Shown here: positions 1 through 8,122 of the stretch, in pieces
Numbering within the stretch: the stretch's first letter is position 1
Layout of the letters: every line of letters begins with the position of its first letter
NCBI GenBank assembly: GCA_018396865.1
Contig: JAGTRB010000007.1
Span: 35,041 to 99,040 of the forward strand
Source of the DNA: Candidatus Bathyarchaeota archaeon
Lineage (GTDB): Archaea > Thermoproteota > Bathyarchaeia > TCS64
Length of the DNA: 64,000 nucleotides
Direction: 5' to 3'
The notes under the pieces: generated by a model
Databases searched by the model: none
What the model saw: the letters and a program-made list of their open reading frames with translations, nothing else
What the model was told of the DNA's origin: nothing
Translations under genes and position numbers: made by a program

Positions 1-474
1 CTCTTGGTCGACCGATGCGGTGAGGTTATCCAAGAGGAGGGTGTGAGGCTCCTGATCGTAGACTCCATCGTCAGCCACTTCAGGGGGGAGTACCTCGGGA
101 GGGAGAGCTTGGCGGAGAGGCAGCAGAAGCTGAACCTGCACATTCACAAGCTGCTCAGGCTGGCGGAGGCCTATAACCTAGCCGTAGTTGTGACGAACCA
201 GGTGATGGCAAACCCCGGGACTTACTTCGGAGACCCCAACAGGCCTGCTGGGGGGAACATCCTCGCCCACGCCTCAACCCACAGGGTCTACCTGAGGAAG
301 TGCAAGGCAAACATGAGGCACGCCACGATAATCGATAGCCCGTCGCTCCCCTCGAACGATGAGCCCGCAGCCTTCCTGATAACCTCAAAGGGGATAGAGG
401 ATGTCCCGGAGAAGGAGGGGAGAATATCCAAAGGGGCATTCAAGGAAGAGGACGCGGAAGTAACTGAATCATAA
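1..474 (+). CDS. radA: DNA repair and recombination protein RadA, C-terminal part (5' end outside window)
   Basis: RadA is the archaeal RecA/Rad51 recombinase that forms filaments on single-stranded DNA. The reading frame is open at base 1, so only about 157 C-terminal residues are seen. They contain the Walker B strand ([12 protein letters not shown]), the polymerisation/L1 region ([18 protein letters not shown]), the VVVTNQVM strand, the glycine-rich L2 segment ([11 protein letters not shown]) and the terminal RVYLRK strand, all typical of RadA. The tail after residue 130 is acidic. It lies upstream of a RadA paralogue and a DNA polymerase on the same strand, 149 bases from the next start. 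Family assignment is secure; the N-terminus and Walker A lie outside the window. Confidence 0.95.
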   Translation, partial: LLVDRCGEVIQEEGVRLLIVDSIVSHFRGEYLGRESLAERQQKLNLHIHKLLRLAEAYNLAVVVTNQVMANPGTYFGDPNRPAGGNILAHASTHRVYLRKCKANMRHATIIDSPSLPSNDEPAAFLITSKGIEDVPEKEGRISKGAFKEEDAEVTES

Positions 475-623
475 AACCAGGTGAGGCTGGAGAAGCCATC
501 GAATGCCAATCTTGGAGAGCCCGACGGGCCTCCTAACCGCACCCCTCATGGGAGCCTCAGGCCCCATCATCCAGCTGGGTGGCAGGCCATACTTCCTCCC
601 GAAGATCGTCTTGGAGGCCTCAA

Positions 624-1745
624 ATGGATAATCCTGGTGCGGAGCCCGAGGAGGGCTTCAAGAATGCCCTCCAACTCTTGCTTTCCAAGCAGGGGGAGCC
701 CAAGCTCAGGACAGGGTGCGCCGAACTAGACTCGCTCCTCGACGGAGGTCTCATGCCCGGGGCCTTCTACCTCTTCTACGGCGACGATGAGAGCGGGGTC
801 GATTCGTTACTGCACCAGATCCTCGTGAACTCCCTCCTCCCACCCGATGGGAGCGGCCTCGGGGGGAAAGCTCTCTACATAAACTGCGGCAACTACAGGG
901 AGGAGAGGACCATACTGGATGTCAGTCAGCTGACGTGGCATATGAAGGCGGTGGGCCTAGACCCCGCCGAGGCATTGGACCGCATCAAGGTGTTCTTGGC
1001 CTTCAACCTAGACCAGGAGGAGCAGGTGGCTGAGAAGGCCTCCCAAGTCCTAAAAGAGGACCCAGAGATCAGGATCCTCGTTGTTCACAACATAGCCAAG
1101 CTCGCCGACCCAGATGGAGGCCCGAGTCAGGATAAACCAGAGAGGCTCCGGAGGATAGTCCGCCTCCAAGGAATTGTGTCGAGGCTCTCGAAGGTCTGCG
1201 CCGAGATGGGCGTCGCCATGGTCGCCAGCTGCAGGCCCAAAGGGGGTGCCAAGGGCAGGGTTCCTGAGCCTGAGGGCGGACGGTACCTCCGCCACGCCTG
1301 CAATGTCCTCATCTACATGAGGAGGGTGGAGTCCCGGGGCTCATGGGGCTTCCAGGCATACCTCAGGAAGCACCCGAGCAAGGATTCCACCCGGATAACT
1401 ATTAGTGTGGGAGGTGGTGGTCTGGGTAGGGTAACCATCCCCTTCAGAACCCTATTCGAGGAGGAGCTTAACAGCCTTAAGAGGGACTTCAGGGAGGCCC
1501 TCCTCGACCCAGCAAGGCAGGAGGCCTTCGACCAGATAGTGAAGGGCTGGACGAGCGAGCTCGGGGCCATGAGCTACGCCAAGGTTCCTACAGTGCTGGA
1601 TGCGATGCTCCTCGTGGCTGCGGTTGACAACCGGAGAATGATAGAAGAACTCCGCGAACAGGTCAGGACTCTCAGAGATGGGCTGGAGAGGGTCAGGCGG
1701 ACAGTGGGGGAGCTGGAGGGGCTGATTAGGGGAGAGAGGGGCTAG
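624..1745 (+). CDS. RadA/RecA-superfamily paralogue lacking Walker A and B residues
   Basis: A 373-residue RecA-fold protein aligned by eye with RadA. The P-loop position reads GDDESGVDS (about residues 53-61) instead of GxxxxGK[ST], so the lysine and the following Ser/Thr are missing. The Walker B strand reads ILVVHN (about 151-156) where RadA has LLIVDS. The later strands (MVASCRP, ACNVLIYMRR) follow the RadA order. The C-terminal 70 residues look like a coiled coil. The ATG at 624 is chosen because GGAGG stands six bases upstream; a longer frame opens at 579. It ends six bases before the polymerase gene, so the two are surely co-transcribed. ATP hydrolysis is unlikely; a structural or polymerase-partner role is inference. 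Confidence 0.8.
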   Translation: MDNPGAEPEEGFKNALQLLLSKQGEPKLRTGCAELDSLLDGGLMPGAFYLFYGDDESGVDSLLHQILVNSLLPPDGSGLGGKALYINCGNYREERTILDVSQLTWHMKAVGLDPAEALDRIKVFLAFNLDQEEQVAEKASQVLKEDPEIRILVVHNIAKLADPDGGPSQDKPERLRRIVRLQGIVSRLSKVCAEMGVAMVASCRPKGGAKGRVPEPEGGRYLRHACNVLIYMRRVESRGSWGFQAYLRKHPSKDSTRITISVGGGGLGRVTIPFRTLFEEELNSLKRDFREALLDPARQEAFDQIVKGWTSELGAMSYAKVPTVLDAMLLVAAVDNRRMIEELREQVRTLRDGLERVRRTVGELEGLIRGERG

Positions 1746-1751
1746 GAACCG

Positions 1752-3968
1752 ATGGCCAGGCTCTCGGGCTGGCTCCTCGACGCCAGCATCCAGAACCGTG
1801 AGGCCGTCCTCTGGATCAAGACAGCTGATGGAAGGGCCGTAAGGCTCACCGACCCCTACAACCCAGACTTCTACGTGAGGTTGAAGGATAACGCAGACCT
1901 TGGGGAGGCAGCCACCGTCATAGGACAGCATCCCAATGTCCTAGAGGCCCATGTTGATTGGAGGTATCCGTCGGTGGCCGAGAGGAGGAGAACCGAGGTA
2001 ATACATGTTACGGTGGATGGATCCCGGAGCTTCAAGGGCGTACTGGCGGACCTTGAGGGGCTGGGATACATTAGGGACTGGTTCAATGTGGACATCCTCC
2101 ACATCCAGCGTTACCTGTTCAAGAGGGGCTTCGCGCCGACGCAGAAGCTGGAGGTGGAGCTCGATGCTGGGAGGGTTCTGAGGAAGGCGACCGTCTTGGA
2201 TGACGGGGTGGAGGTGGCCCCCCCACCCTTCACCCCACTCATATTCAGGCTGGAGGTTGAAAGTGGTAGGCCAGAACCCGACCCAGAGAAGGATCCCATA
2301 AAGGCTGTTACGATCCTCGATGAGAGCCTGGCCGTTGAGGAGGCCCTTGAGGGTGAGGAGGAGTGGGTTCTCAAGTCCTTCCAAGAGGAGGTTCTAAGGC
2401 GCGACCCAGACCTCCTCATAGCCCCAGACTGCGTGGAGTTGACCCTACAATATCTTATGGAGAGGTTCGAGAGGAGGGGTATGATCCCTCAGCTTGGGAG
2501 GGAGCGATCGAACACTCATGAGGAGTGGAGGCCTAGGGGTCAGCCAATTCCGGGAAGAGTGGCCTTGGGGCTCGACAGCTACCTCCAGGATGGGATGGCG
2601 GGGATCGTGGAGAGGAGCCGCTTCGCCATGGTTCCCATGGGTCTCGCCTCGAGGTGGGCTCCCGGGAGGCTGATAGACTCCAGGCAGTGCTACGAGGCAT
2701 TGAGGAGGGATATTCTAATCCCGAAGCTCAGAAGCCCACCCGTCTACGAGACGACGGTCAAGAACTTGGTCTTCATGGATCGGGGAGGCCTCATCCTCTC
2801 CCCCATCACTGGGCTCCACGAGAACGTTGCCATCCTGGACTTCGAGTCCATGTTCCCCAACATCCTCATAAAATACAACATAAGCTACGAGACGGTCACC
2901 CCTCGGGGAGTAAACCACTCTAAGCCTGGGTTCTTGGGGGAACTCACGAAGAGGTTCTTGGAGAGGCGCCTCCACTACAAGCGCCTGAGGAAGGTCTTCC
3001 CCAAAGATAGCACTGAGTGGAGGTGGTGTGAGCAGCGTCAGTCAGCCCTCAAGGAGATACTGGTTTGCATATACGGCTTCAGCGGATGCGACGTGAACCG
3101 TTACGGGAATGTCTACACATATGCGAAGATCAACGAGGTCTCCAGGGGGCTTCTCGTCAGGGCGATCAACGTCTCCAGGAGGATGGGCTACAGGGTTCTA
3201 TACGCTGACTGCGACTCCGTCTTCGTCCAGAGGGATTGGGCTTCAAGGGAGGATTATGAGATTCTTGCAGCTCAGATCCAGGAGGAGCTCGGCCTCCCAA
3301 TAGCCCTAGACAAGCACTTCAAATTCTTGGTTCTATTGAGGCAGGAGGCTGATCCTGATATTGAGGCGACGAGGCGCTACTTCGGGAAGCTGACCAATGG
3401 CGAGCTGTTCTACAGAGGCGTGGAGCTCAGACGGCACGACTATCCACCATTCCTTAAAGAATTCGAGGAGAGGCTGATGGGCATCCTCTTCGACGCCGAG
3501 ACCAAGGAGGAGGTGGAGCAACGCCAGTACATGAAGGCTGTGGAATATGTGGTGAGAATGCTGGAGGAGGTCGCCTCGGGGAGCATCCCTCCGGAGAGCC
3601 TCATAATAACGAAGATGCTGAGGAGGCCCCTGGACAGCTACAGGGCCCTCTCCCCGCACGTCTCGGCGGCCATCCAGATGATCCAGAGCGGTAGGAGATT
3701 GAAGGGGGGCCACTCGCCCTATTTATCCCCACCTATAAACTTCATTTATGTAAACGCGGAGCATCCGAATCCGTTCAGGAGGGTGATGCCGGCCGATATG
3801 ATCAACGGAGATCACCACCACTACGACAGGGAGAAGTACCAGGAGATGCTCCTGGATGTTGCGGAGACTGTGCTGGGATGGAAGGGATTCACCGGAGAGG
3901 GGCTGGGCTTCAAGAAAAAGCCGAGAAGCCTCATAGAGGAAGTCAAGAATAGAGGCAGGAAGTATTGA
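1752..3968 (+). CDS. Family B DNA polymerase, proofreading motifs not recognisable
   Basis: A 738-residue family B polymerase. Palm motif A reads LDFESMFPN (Asp about 363), the fingers motif is QSALKEILVCIYGFSG (Lys about 434), and motif C is YADCDS (Asp about 486 and 488), so the catalytic aspartates are kept. In the exonuclease domain, Exo I reads LIFRLEVES (about 163-171) where DIE is expected, the NxxxFD of Exo II is absent from LLIAPDCVELTL, and the Exo III region keeps only a partial resemblance. The length is close to the usual 770-880 residues but the N-terminal part is short. It follows the RadA paralogue by six bases. It is probably an active but non-proofreading, accessory polymerase comparable in idea to archaeal PolB2; subgroup is not determined. 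Confidence 0.88.
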   Translation: MARLSGWLLDASIQNREAVLWIKTADGRAVRLTDPYNPDFYVRLKDNADLGEAATVIGQHPNVLEAHVDWRYPSVAERRRTEVIHVTVDGSRSFKGVLADLEGLGYIRDWFNVDILHIQRYLFKRGFAPTQKLEVELDAGRVLRKATVLDDGVEVAPPPFTPLIFRLEVESGRPEPDPEKDPIKAVTILDESLAVEEALEGEEEWVLKSFQEEVLRRDPDLLIAPDCVELTLQYLMERFERRGMIPQLGRERSNTHEEWRPRGQPIPGRVALGLDSYLQDGMAGIVERSRFAMVPMGLASRWAPGRLIDSRQCYEALRRDILIPKLRSPPVYETTVKNLVFMDRGGLILSPITGLHENVAILDFESMFPNILIKYNISYETVTPRGVNHSKPGFLGELTKRFLERRLHYKRLRKVFPKDSTEWRWCEQRQSALKEILVCIYGFSGCDVNRYGNVYTYAKINEVSRGLLVRAINVSRRMGYRVLYADCDSVFVQRDWASREDYEILAAQIQEELGLPIALDKHFKFLVLLRQEADPDIEATRRYFGKLTNGELFYRGVELRRHDYPPFLKEFEERLMGILFDAETKEEVEQRQYMKAVEYVVRMLEEVASGSIPPESLIITKMLRRPLDSYRALSPHVSAAIQMIQSGRRLKGGHSPYLSPPINFIYVNAEHPNPFRRVMPADMINGDHHHYDREKYQEMLLDVAETVLGWKGFTGEGLGFKKKPRSLIEEVKNRGRKY

Positions 3969-3976
3969 GGGAGATC

Positions 3977-4120
3977 ATGAGCTTAAAGGAAAAAACGAGA
4001 AAGTATAAGCATATAACCAGAAAAAGAAATGTTAGATTGATATTATACTTTACTAATCTCAATCAAATATTTGATGTATACATAAAAGGAGATACTAATA
4101 AGTACGTTATCACTTTTTAA
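3977..4120 (+). CDS. Small basic ORF of unknown function after polB
   Basis: A 47-codon frame starts eight bases after the polymerase stop, with GAGGGAG five or so bases before its ATG, which is a good ribosome binding site in translational-coupling position. The product is lysine- and arginine-rich at its N-terminus and ends in alternating hydrophobic residues. I recognise no domain. Base composition is much more AT-rich than the polymerase, so it may be a truncated remnant at the edge of the AT-rich gap rather than a real gene. Confidence 0.3.
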   Translation: MSLKEKTRKYKHITRKRNVRLILYFTNLNQIFDVYIKGDTNKYVITF

Positions 4121-4810
4121 GAGAAAGGCTGCCGAATCCCCTATAGATCTAAGATCAACTAGGAATTTCGGTTCCAATTAGAAAAGGATTACTAAGATAA
4201 CGTAAATACTAGCCTATACAGACACACTTCCGCTTAAACAGATACCAGTACCTTATGCTGTTTTCCACATTTAATTTCTGGGCATTCATTGATTCAGCTA
4301 TGATATCTCTACAGATGGCATAAAGCTATATCACAATCACATGGGTCGGAGATACTCACAGATCCAGAGCTGCTCTCCGAGATAAGAAGCTACTTCAAGA
4401 GGGTGAAACGTGAAGAAAAGACAATATACATATTTCCAAGCAGTAAAGCATCAAGAAGCTCATTTCTATAAAACTCGACCTAATCCCTCAAAAATGCTTC
4501 GTAGCCCGCAATTCACCACCAAACCGAGCCCTATTTGGCCGATTTTATGCTAAACACTTCTAGACCTTTTTAGAGAATAGACCCGAAGGGCCTCTTCAAA
4601 AGAGCCTTAGTTAAGATAAAGGCACTCGGCTCATTCATCATTATTTAAGGATTATGAACTCCTTTTTAACTCTTTAATCAATTCACATATGAGATGAACA
4701 AAATTCAAAACAATGTTCCTGTTATTTAAATTTTTGCACTATTATATATCGAAAAAAATGGAAACTTCACATATTTTCTAAGCGATTTATCTCAAAATGA
4801 TTGAATCTTA
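4121..4810. other. AT-rich gap without an intact gene
   Basis: About 690 bases of low-GC sequence with stops in all frames. A short frame near 4350-4478 would encode a piece reading SEILTDPELLSEIRSYFKRV and ending at a TAA. It looks like the tail of a protein, but I cannot name the family. No tRNA, repeat array or insertion-sequence end is visible. The composition contrasts sharply with the GC-rich repair cassette on its left. Confidence 0.5.
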
Positions 4811-5548
4811 TTATGTGAACTTTTTACCATATATTATTTTTATGTTACCAAAGTGATTAGAGCTTGAGATGAAATTTATTATAAAGCTCAATAGAAATCT
4901 TAATAGTAGTTTAGACGATGCTATATCCGTTCTGAATTGTGCCAGAATATCCTCAATTATGAGTATGGGGTTGTAGTAATAGCTTGAACACGAGTAGTTT
5001 TGGCTTTTAAGCCACCTTTCGATGAGGTCATGAGTTCCATGGGTTTCTATGCAGATCTCCCTAGCCTCGGCAAGTCTTCTTGACTCTGTGCAGTAGACTT
5101 CAGCTCCCTCTATATCGATCTTAACCACATCTGGAACCACCCCAAGCTCTTCTAATAGTTCGTCAACTGTAATCGTTCTGCATGGGATGCCACTTTTGGA
5201 AAGGTGGCTAGATAAAAACTCCTGGGTCAAATGGCTATAGCCAGTCCTGTCAGCGATGGCCTTGTTCACCAAAGTTACATTATCGAGGTGGTTAAGCATC
5301 ACGTTCTTTTTTAGGGTGGAGAAGTTGCGGGGGAGAGGTTCAACAGCGATGACCTTCCCCGCCCTTTTAGCTGCATAAACTGTGAAGAAGCCTATATGTG
5401 CACCTAGGTCTAAAACGATGTCACCCTTTCTAATCGAGAGAGGATACTCATTTTTAAAGAATATTTCATAGTATGGAAATAAGTCCCTTATATCCTGCAA
5501 TATGAAGAGGCACTTATCGTACCTTAGAGTAATGAACTTGTTATGCAT
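4811..5548 (-). CDS. FkbM-family SAM-dependent methyltransferase
   Basis: A 245-residue Rossmann-fold methyltransferase. The SAM-binding motif I is VLDLGAHIGFFTVYAA (about residues 45-60), motif II is VIAVEPLP, and the FkbM signature PDVVKIDIEGAE follows the TVDELL segment, which is diagnostic of the family. FkbM enzymes O-methylate sugars, polyketides or other small molecules; the substrate cannot be read from sequence. The hydrophobic C-terminal stretch (LLLRFLLSFIINF) may attach it to a membrane. It is isolated in an AT-rich, gene-poor stretch and is itself AT-rich, suggesting acquisition by transfer. Confidence 0.85.
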   Translation of the reverse strand: MHNKFITLRYDKCLFILQDIRDLFPYYEIFFKNEYPLSIRKGDIVLDLGAHIGFFTVYAAKRAGKVIAVEPLPRNFSTLKKNVMLNHLDNVTLVNKAIADRTGYSHLTQEFLSSHLSKSGIPCRTITVDELLEELGVVPDVVKIDIEGAEVYCTESRRLAEAREICIETHGTHDLIERWLKSQNYSCSSYYYNPILIIEDILAQFRTDIASSKLLLRFLLSFIINFISSSNHFGNIKIIYGKKFT

Positions 5549-5676
5549 CTTGCCTACTGTTCAGAATAAATGTTCAATGCCCTACCGGGGACAACCTCCA
5601 TCATGGAAGTGAAGGTTTCGGTATACCAAGACGAGGAAACCAGGTTTATATCTGCGTCCATATGAGGCCTCCTCTC

Positions 5677-6090
5677 CTAGAACTCCCTGTATGCTTCAGC
5701 TAGGGGGTGGCCTATACAGCTCAGGGTGAAGGCCTTGTACCACCCGAAGGGTGACCTGTGAACCTCGAATCCCTCTCCGGCTAAAACCTTCTCCATCCTT
5801 GATAGGAACTCCCTGGCCAGGCGGGGGGAGCCGAGGCTCTTGGATAGATGGGCGTATGGATATAGGAGCACCCTGCGACACCCTATCCTCTCCGTGTCCA
5901 CCCTCAACCCCTCCAAGAACCTGCCGAGTATCTCCTCAATCCTATTCTCATCCTGCTTCTCGAAACATATGAAGCAGGCCAAGACGTTCTCAAGTTTCTC
6001 ACTCCTGGGGTTTGGAGGCTGCTCAGCCACAGGCGTCTCCCTCTTAACCTCATACTGGAACTCTGAGCAGTGGATCTGGAGAACCCTCAT
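5677..6090 (-). CDS. Stand-alone archaeal threonyl-tRNA synthetase editing domain
   Basis: The 137 residues match the N-terminal editing domain of archaeal ThrRS, a D-aminoacyl-tRNA-deacylase-like fold that hydrolyses Ser-tRNA(Thr). It shows the family start MRVLQIHCSEFQYEV, the strand motif VLLYPYAHLS (about 89-98) and the terminal SPFGWYKAFTLSCIGHPLAE motif. In most archaea this domain is fused to the synthetase; here a stop codon follows directly, so it must act in trans, as in some crenarchaea. The catalytic and anticodon-binding parts of ThrRS are not in the window. Its ATG at 6090 fits the family N-terminus exactly. Confidence 0.85.
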   Translation of the reverse strand: MRVLQIHCSEFQYEVKRETPVAEQPPNPRSEKLENVLACFICFEKQDENRIEEILGRFLEGLRVDTERIGCRRVLLYPYAHLSKSLGSPRLAREFLSRMEKVLAGEGFEVHRSPFGWYKAFTLSCIGHPLAEAYREF

Positions 6091-6223
6091 CCAGATCCAA
6101 ATGTTCCACCAAGTATTAGAGATTTATCTTTTGGCTCCGCGGGAAACCCGTAAAATGTAAGGGTTTCCCCTCGAACCTGCGGTTAGGAGCAGAACCCAAA
6201 GCCACATGGGCAGCTCACATCCA

Positions 6224-7330
6224 TCAGCCCAGCATGGAGAGGATAACCGGGGCATAGGTCAGGATGGCTCCCCCAGCCGCCACCGAGGCTATCTGGCCCC
6301 CCATGTTTATAGCTAGGGCGTAGGGTAGGAGCCAGTTGTCAGGGTCCTCCTTCCTCCCAAGGAGATGAGCCACCCTGGCGGCGATGGGAAAGGCCGATAT
6401 ACCGCAGGCCCCCAGAAGGGGGTTGAACCTTCCCCCTGTGAGGTGATAGAGGATCTTCCCGATGAGCAGGCCTAGGACTATTGAGGAGGTGAAGGCGGCC
6501 AGGCCCAGGGCGAAGACCATCACCGTCGTCGGGTTGAGGAAGGCCTCGGCCTCCATGGTCCCTCCGATCGAGAGGCCTAGGAGCAGAAGGACGATGTCCT
6601 CAAGCTCCCTCTCGGCTGTCTCATGGAGCCTCTTGACGACCCCGCTCTCCTTCATCAGGTTCCCCAGCATCAGGCAGCCCATAAGGAGGGCTCCCTGGGG
6701 GGCTATCAGGCTCGAGGCTAGGAAGACTGCGATGGGGAAGACCACCCTTAGCCTGCTCGGGGCCTCCTCCTCCGCCGGGAACTCCATCCTGGCTAGGCGC
6801 TCCCCTCTGGTGGTGATGAGGCGGGATAGAGGGGTTTGGAGGAGGGGGACCATCGACATGTAGGAGTAGGCAGAGACGGCGACGGGCCCTAATAGGTGGG
6901 GGGCGAACCTCTTCGCTACTATTATGGCTGTGGGCCCATCCATGGCCCCTATTATGGAGATGCTACCAGCCTCTAGGGGGCTGAAGCCTAGGAGGAGGGC
7001 GAGGTTCAAGGTCACGAATATGCCAAGCTGGCCCGCAAAGGCTAGGGCCAGTAGGCCCGGATGGGCTATTAGACCTGAGAAGTCGCACATGGCTCCTATA
7101 CCGACGAATAGGAGGGCCGGGAGGATCTCGGTCTCTATGCCATACGCCCTGAGGAGGTAGAGGAGGCCTCCAGAAGAGGCGAGCCCACCTTGAGGTATGT
7201 TAGCCAAGAGGGAACCGAAGCCTATCGGGAGGAGGAGCAGAGGCTCGTAGCCCTTGGAGATCGCCAGATATATCAGGACGAGTCCGACACCCATCATGAG
7301 GAGGTTTCCGGCCAGCTGCCACAAACCCAT
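6224..7330 (-). CDS. Sodium-pump decarboxylase, beta (membrane) subunit
   Basis: A 368-residue polytopic membrane protein of the OadB/MmdB/GcdB family, which couples decarboxylation of carboxybiotin to outward sodium transport. Visible family marks are LLLPIGFGSLLANIP near residue 40, LFVGIGAMCDFSGLI, the ion-site segment SIIGAMDGPTAI (about 125-136), and a C-terminal LLGACGISAFPIAARV repeat. It begins twelve bases after the biotin carrier gene and closes a three-gene operon reading leftwards (gamma-like, biotin carrier, beta). The carboxyltransferase subunit is not here, so the decarboxylated acid (oxaloacetate, methylmalonyl-CoA or another) is unknown. Confidence 0.92.
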   Translation of the reverse strand: MGLWQLAGNLLMMGVGLVLIYLAISKGYEPLLLLPIGFGSLLANIPQGGLASSGGLLYLLRAYGIETEILPALLFVGIGAMCDFSGLIAHPGLLALAFAGQLGIFVTLNLALLLGFSPLEAGSISIIGAMDGPTAIIVAKRFAPHLLGPVAVSAYSYMSMVPLLQTPLSRLITTRGERLARMEFPAEEEAPSRLRVVFPIAVFLASSLIAPQGALLMGCLMLGNLMKESGVVKRLHETAERELEDIVLLLLGLSIGGTMEAEAFLNPTTVMVFALGLAAFTSSIVLGLLIGKILYHLTGGRFNPLLGACGISAFPIAARVAHLLGRKEDPDNWLLPYALAINMGGQIASVAAGGAILTYAPVILSMLG

Positions 7331-7342
7331 CAGCCCTTAGGC

Positions 7343-7690
7343 TCAGGAAATTAGGAGGAGCCTCTCCCCCTTTCCAACCCTTGCGCCAACCTCCACATAG
7401 ACCTCCTTCACCACCCCATCTAGGGGGGCGAATATCTCGTTCTCCATCTTCATGGCCTCAAGGACCAGGAGGGGGGCACCGGCCTTCACCTCATCCCCGA
7501 CTTTAACCCTCACCTCAGCGACCACCCCTGGCATGGGGGCCAGAACAAGCCCACCGGATGGGGCGGTTCTCACGGGGCGCTCCGATACGGATATGGGTCT
7601 AATCTGGGGAGGTTCTCCCTCCTCTCTGATCTCCTCAACCTCGACTATGAAGGTTTCATCTCCTATCTTCACCCTGAATTTTCTCTTCAT
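7343..7690 (-). CDS. Biotin carboxyl carrier protein of the decarboxylase
   Basis: A 115-residue biotinyl protein. The biotin attachment motif EAMKMEN places the modified lysine at residue 81, in the centre of a lipoyl/biotinyl hammerhead domain (residues 46-115) with the usual LAPMPG start. The N-terminal 40 residues form a charged linker domain typical of decarboxylase and acyl-CoA carboxylase carrier subunits. Its start overlaps the stop of the upstream gamma-like gene in an ATGA, indicating translational coupling, and it precedes the membrane subunit. It carries CO2 between the missing carboxyltransferase and the membrane pump. Confidence 0.93.
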   Translation of the reverse strand: MKRKFRVKIGDETFIVEVEEIREEGEPPQIRPISVSERPVRTAPSGGLVLAPMPGVVAEVRVKVGDEVKAGAPLLVLEAMKMENEIFAPLDGVVKEVYVEVGARVGKGERLLLIS

Positions 7691-7980
7691 CCCTGATCCT
7701 CCTGAAAGGTTCTGATGGAATCCAGCCTAGCTGATATGGGCCAAGATGAGGTCTCTGAGATGATCATCTTAGGAGTCGGGGCCTCCATATCTAATAGGTA
7801 TTGTATGGCGGAGACAGCCGCAGCCAGTTTCAGGGTTTCACCCCTCCCTACCATAGTGGTCTTCACCCCACGAGCGAGGGCCCTCTTCAACATCCTGATT
7901 AAGGCCACAACGACCAACAGCGTTACGAGAACAGCGGTCAAGCCAACTATGGTCGCGTAGACCCCGAAGTATGTAAACAT
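7687..7980 (-). CDS. OadG-like gamma subunit of sodium-pump decarboxylase
   Basis: A 97-residue protein with one N-terminal membrane helix (about residues 8-30, rich in Val/Leu), a short basic stretch, and a soluble tail. This is the layout of OadG/gamma subunits that tether the carboxyltransferase to the membrane subunit. Sequence conservation in this family is low, so the call rests mainly on topology and on being first in the operon with the biotin carrier (ATGA overlap) and beta subunit. Confidence 0.7.
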   Translation of the reverse strand: MFTYFGVYATIVGLTAVLVTLLVVVALIRMLKRALARGVKTTMVGRGETLKLAAAVSAIQYLLDMEAPTPKMIISETSSWPISARLDSIRTFQEDQG

Positions 7981-8085
7981 CTCAGACTCAAACTAATCGA
8001 TGATCGAACCCATATAAGCGTTAAATCAGCTTTCACAATTAAGCGGATCCTTTATAAACATAATATTCATAAATTTCTCATCGTT

Positions 8086-8108
8086 TCAAAAAGGGTGTTT
8101 TTCACCCT
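8086..8108 (-). terminator. Intrinsic-type terminator after ornithine carbamoyltransferase
   Basis: Read on the minus strand, a six-base-pair stem AGGGTG / CACCCT closes a five-A loop and is followed at once by a run of five T. It lies about 15 bases after the stop codon of the carbamoyltransferase gene. Confidence 0.6.
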
Positions 8109-8122
8109 CTCTGTTGAGGGGT

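Noticed and set aside
1452..1931. 159-residue frame on the minus strand
   Set aside because: It covers the end of the RadA paralogue and the start of polB in antisense and has no family character; a by-product of GC-rich codon use.
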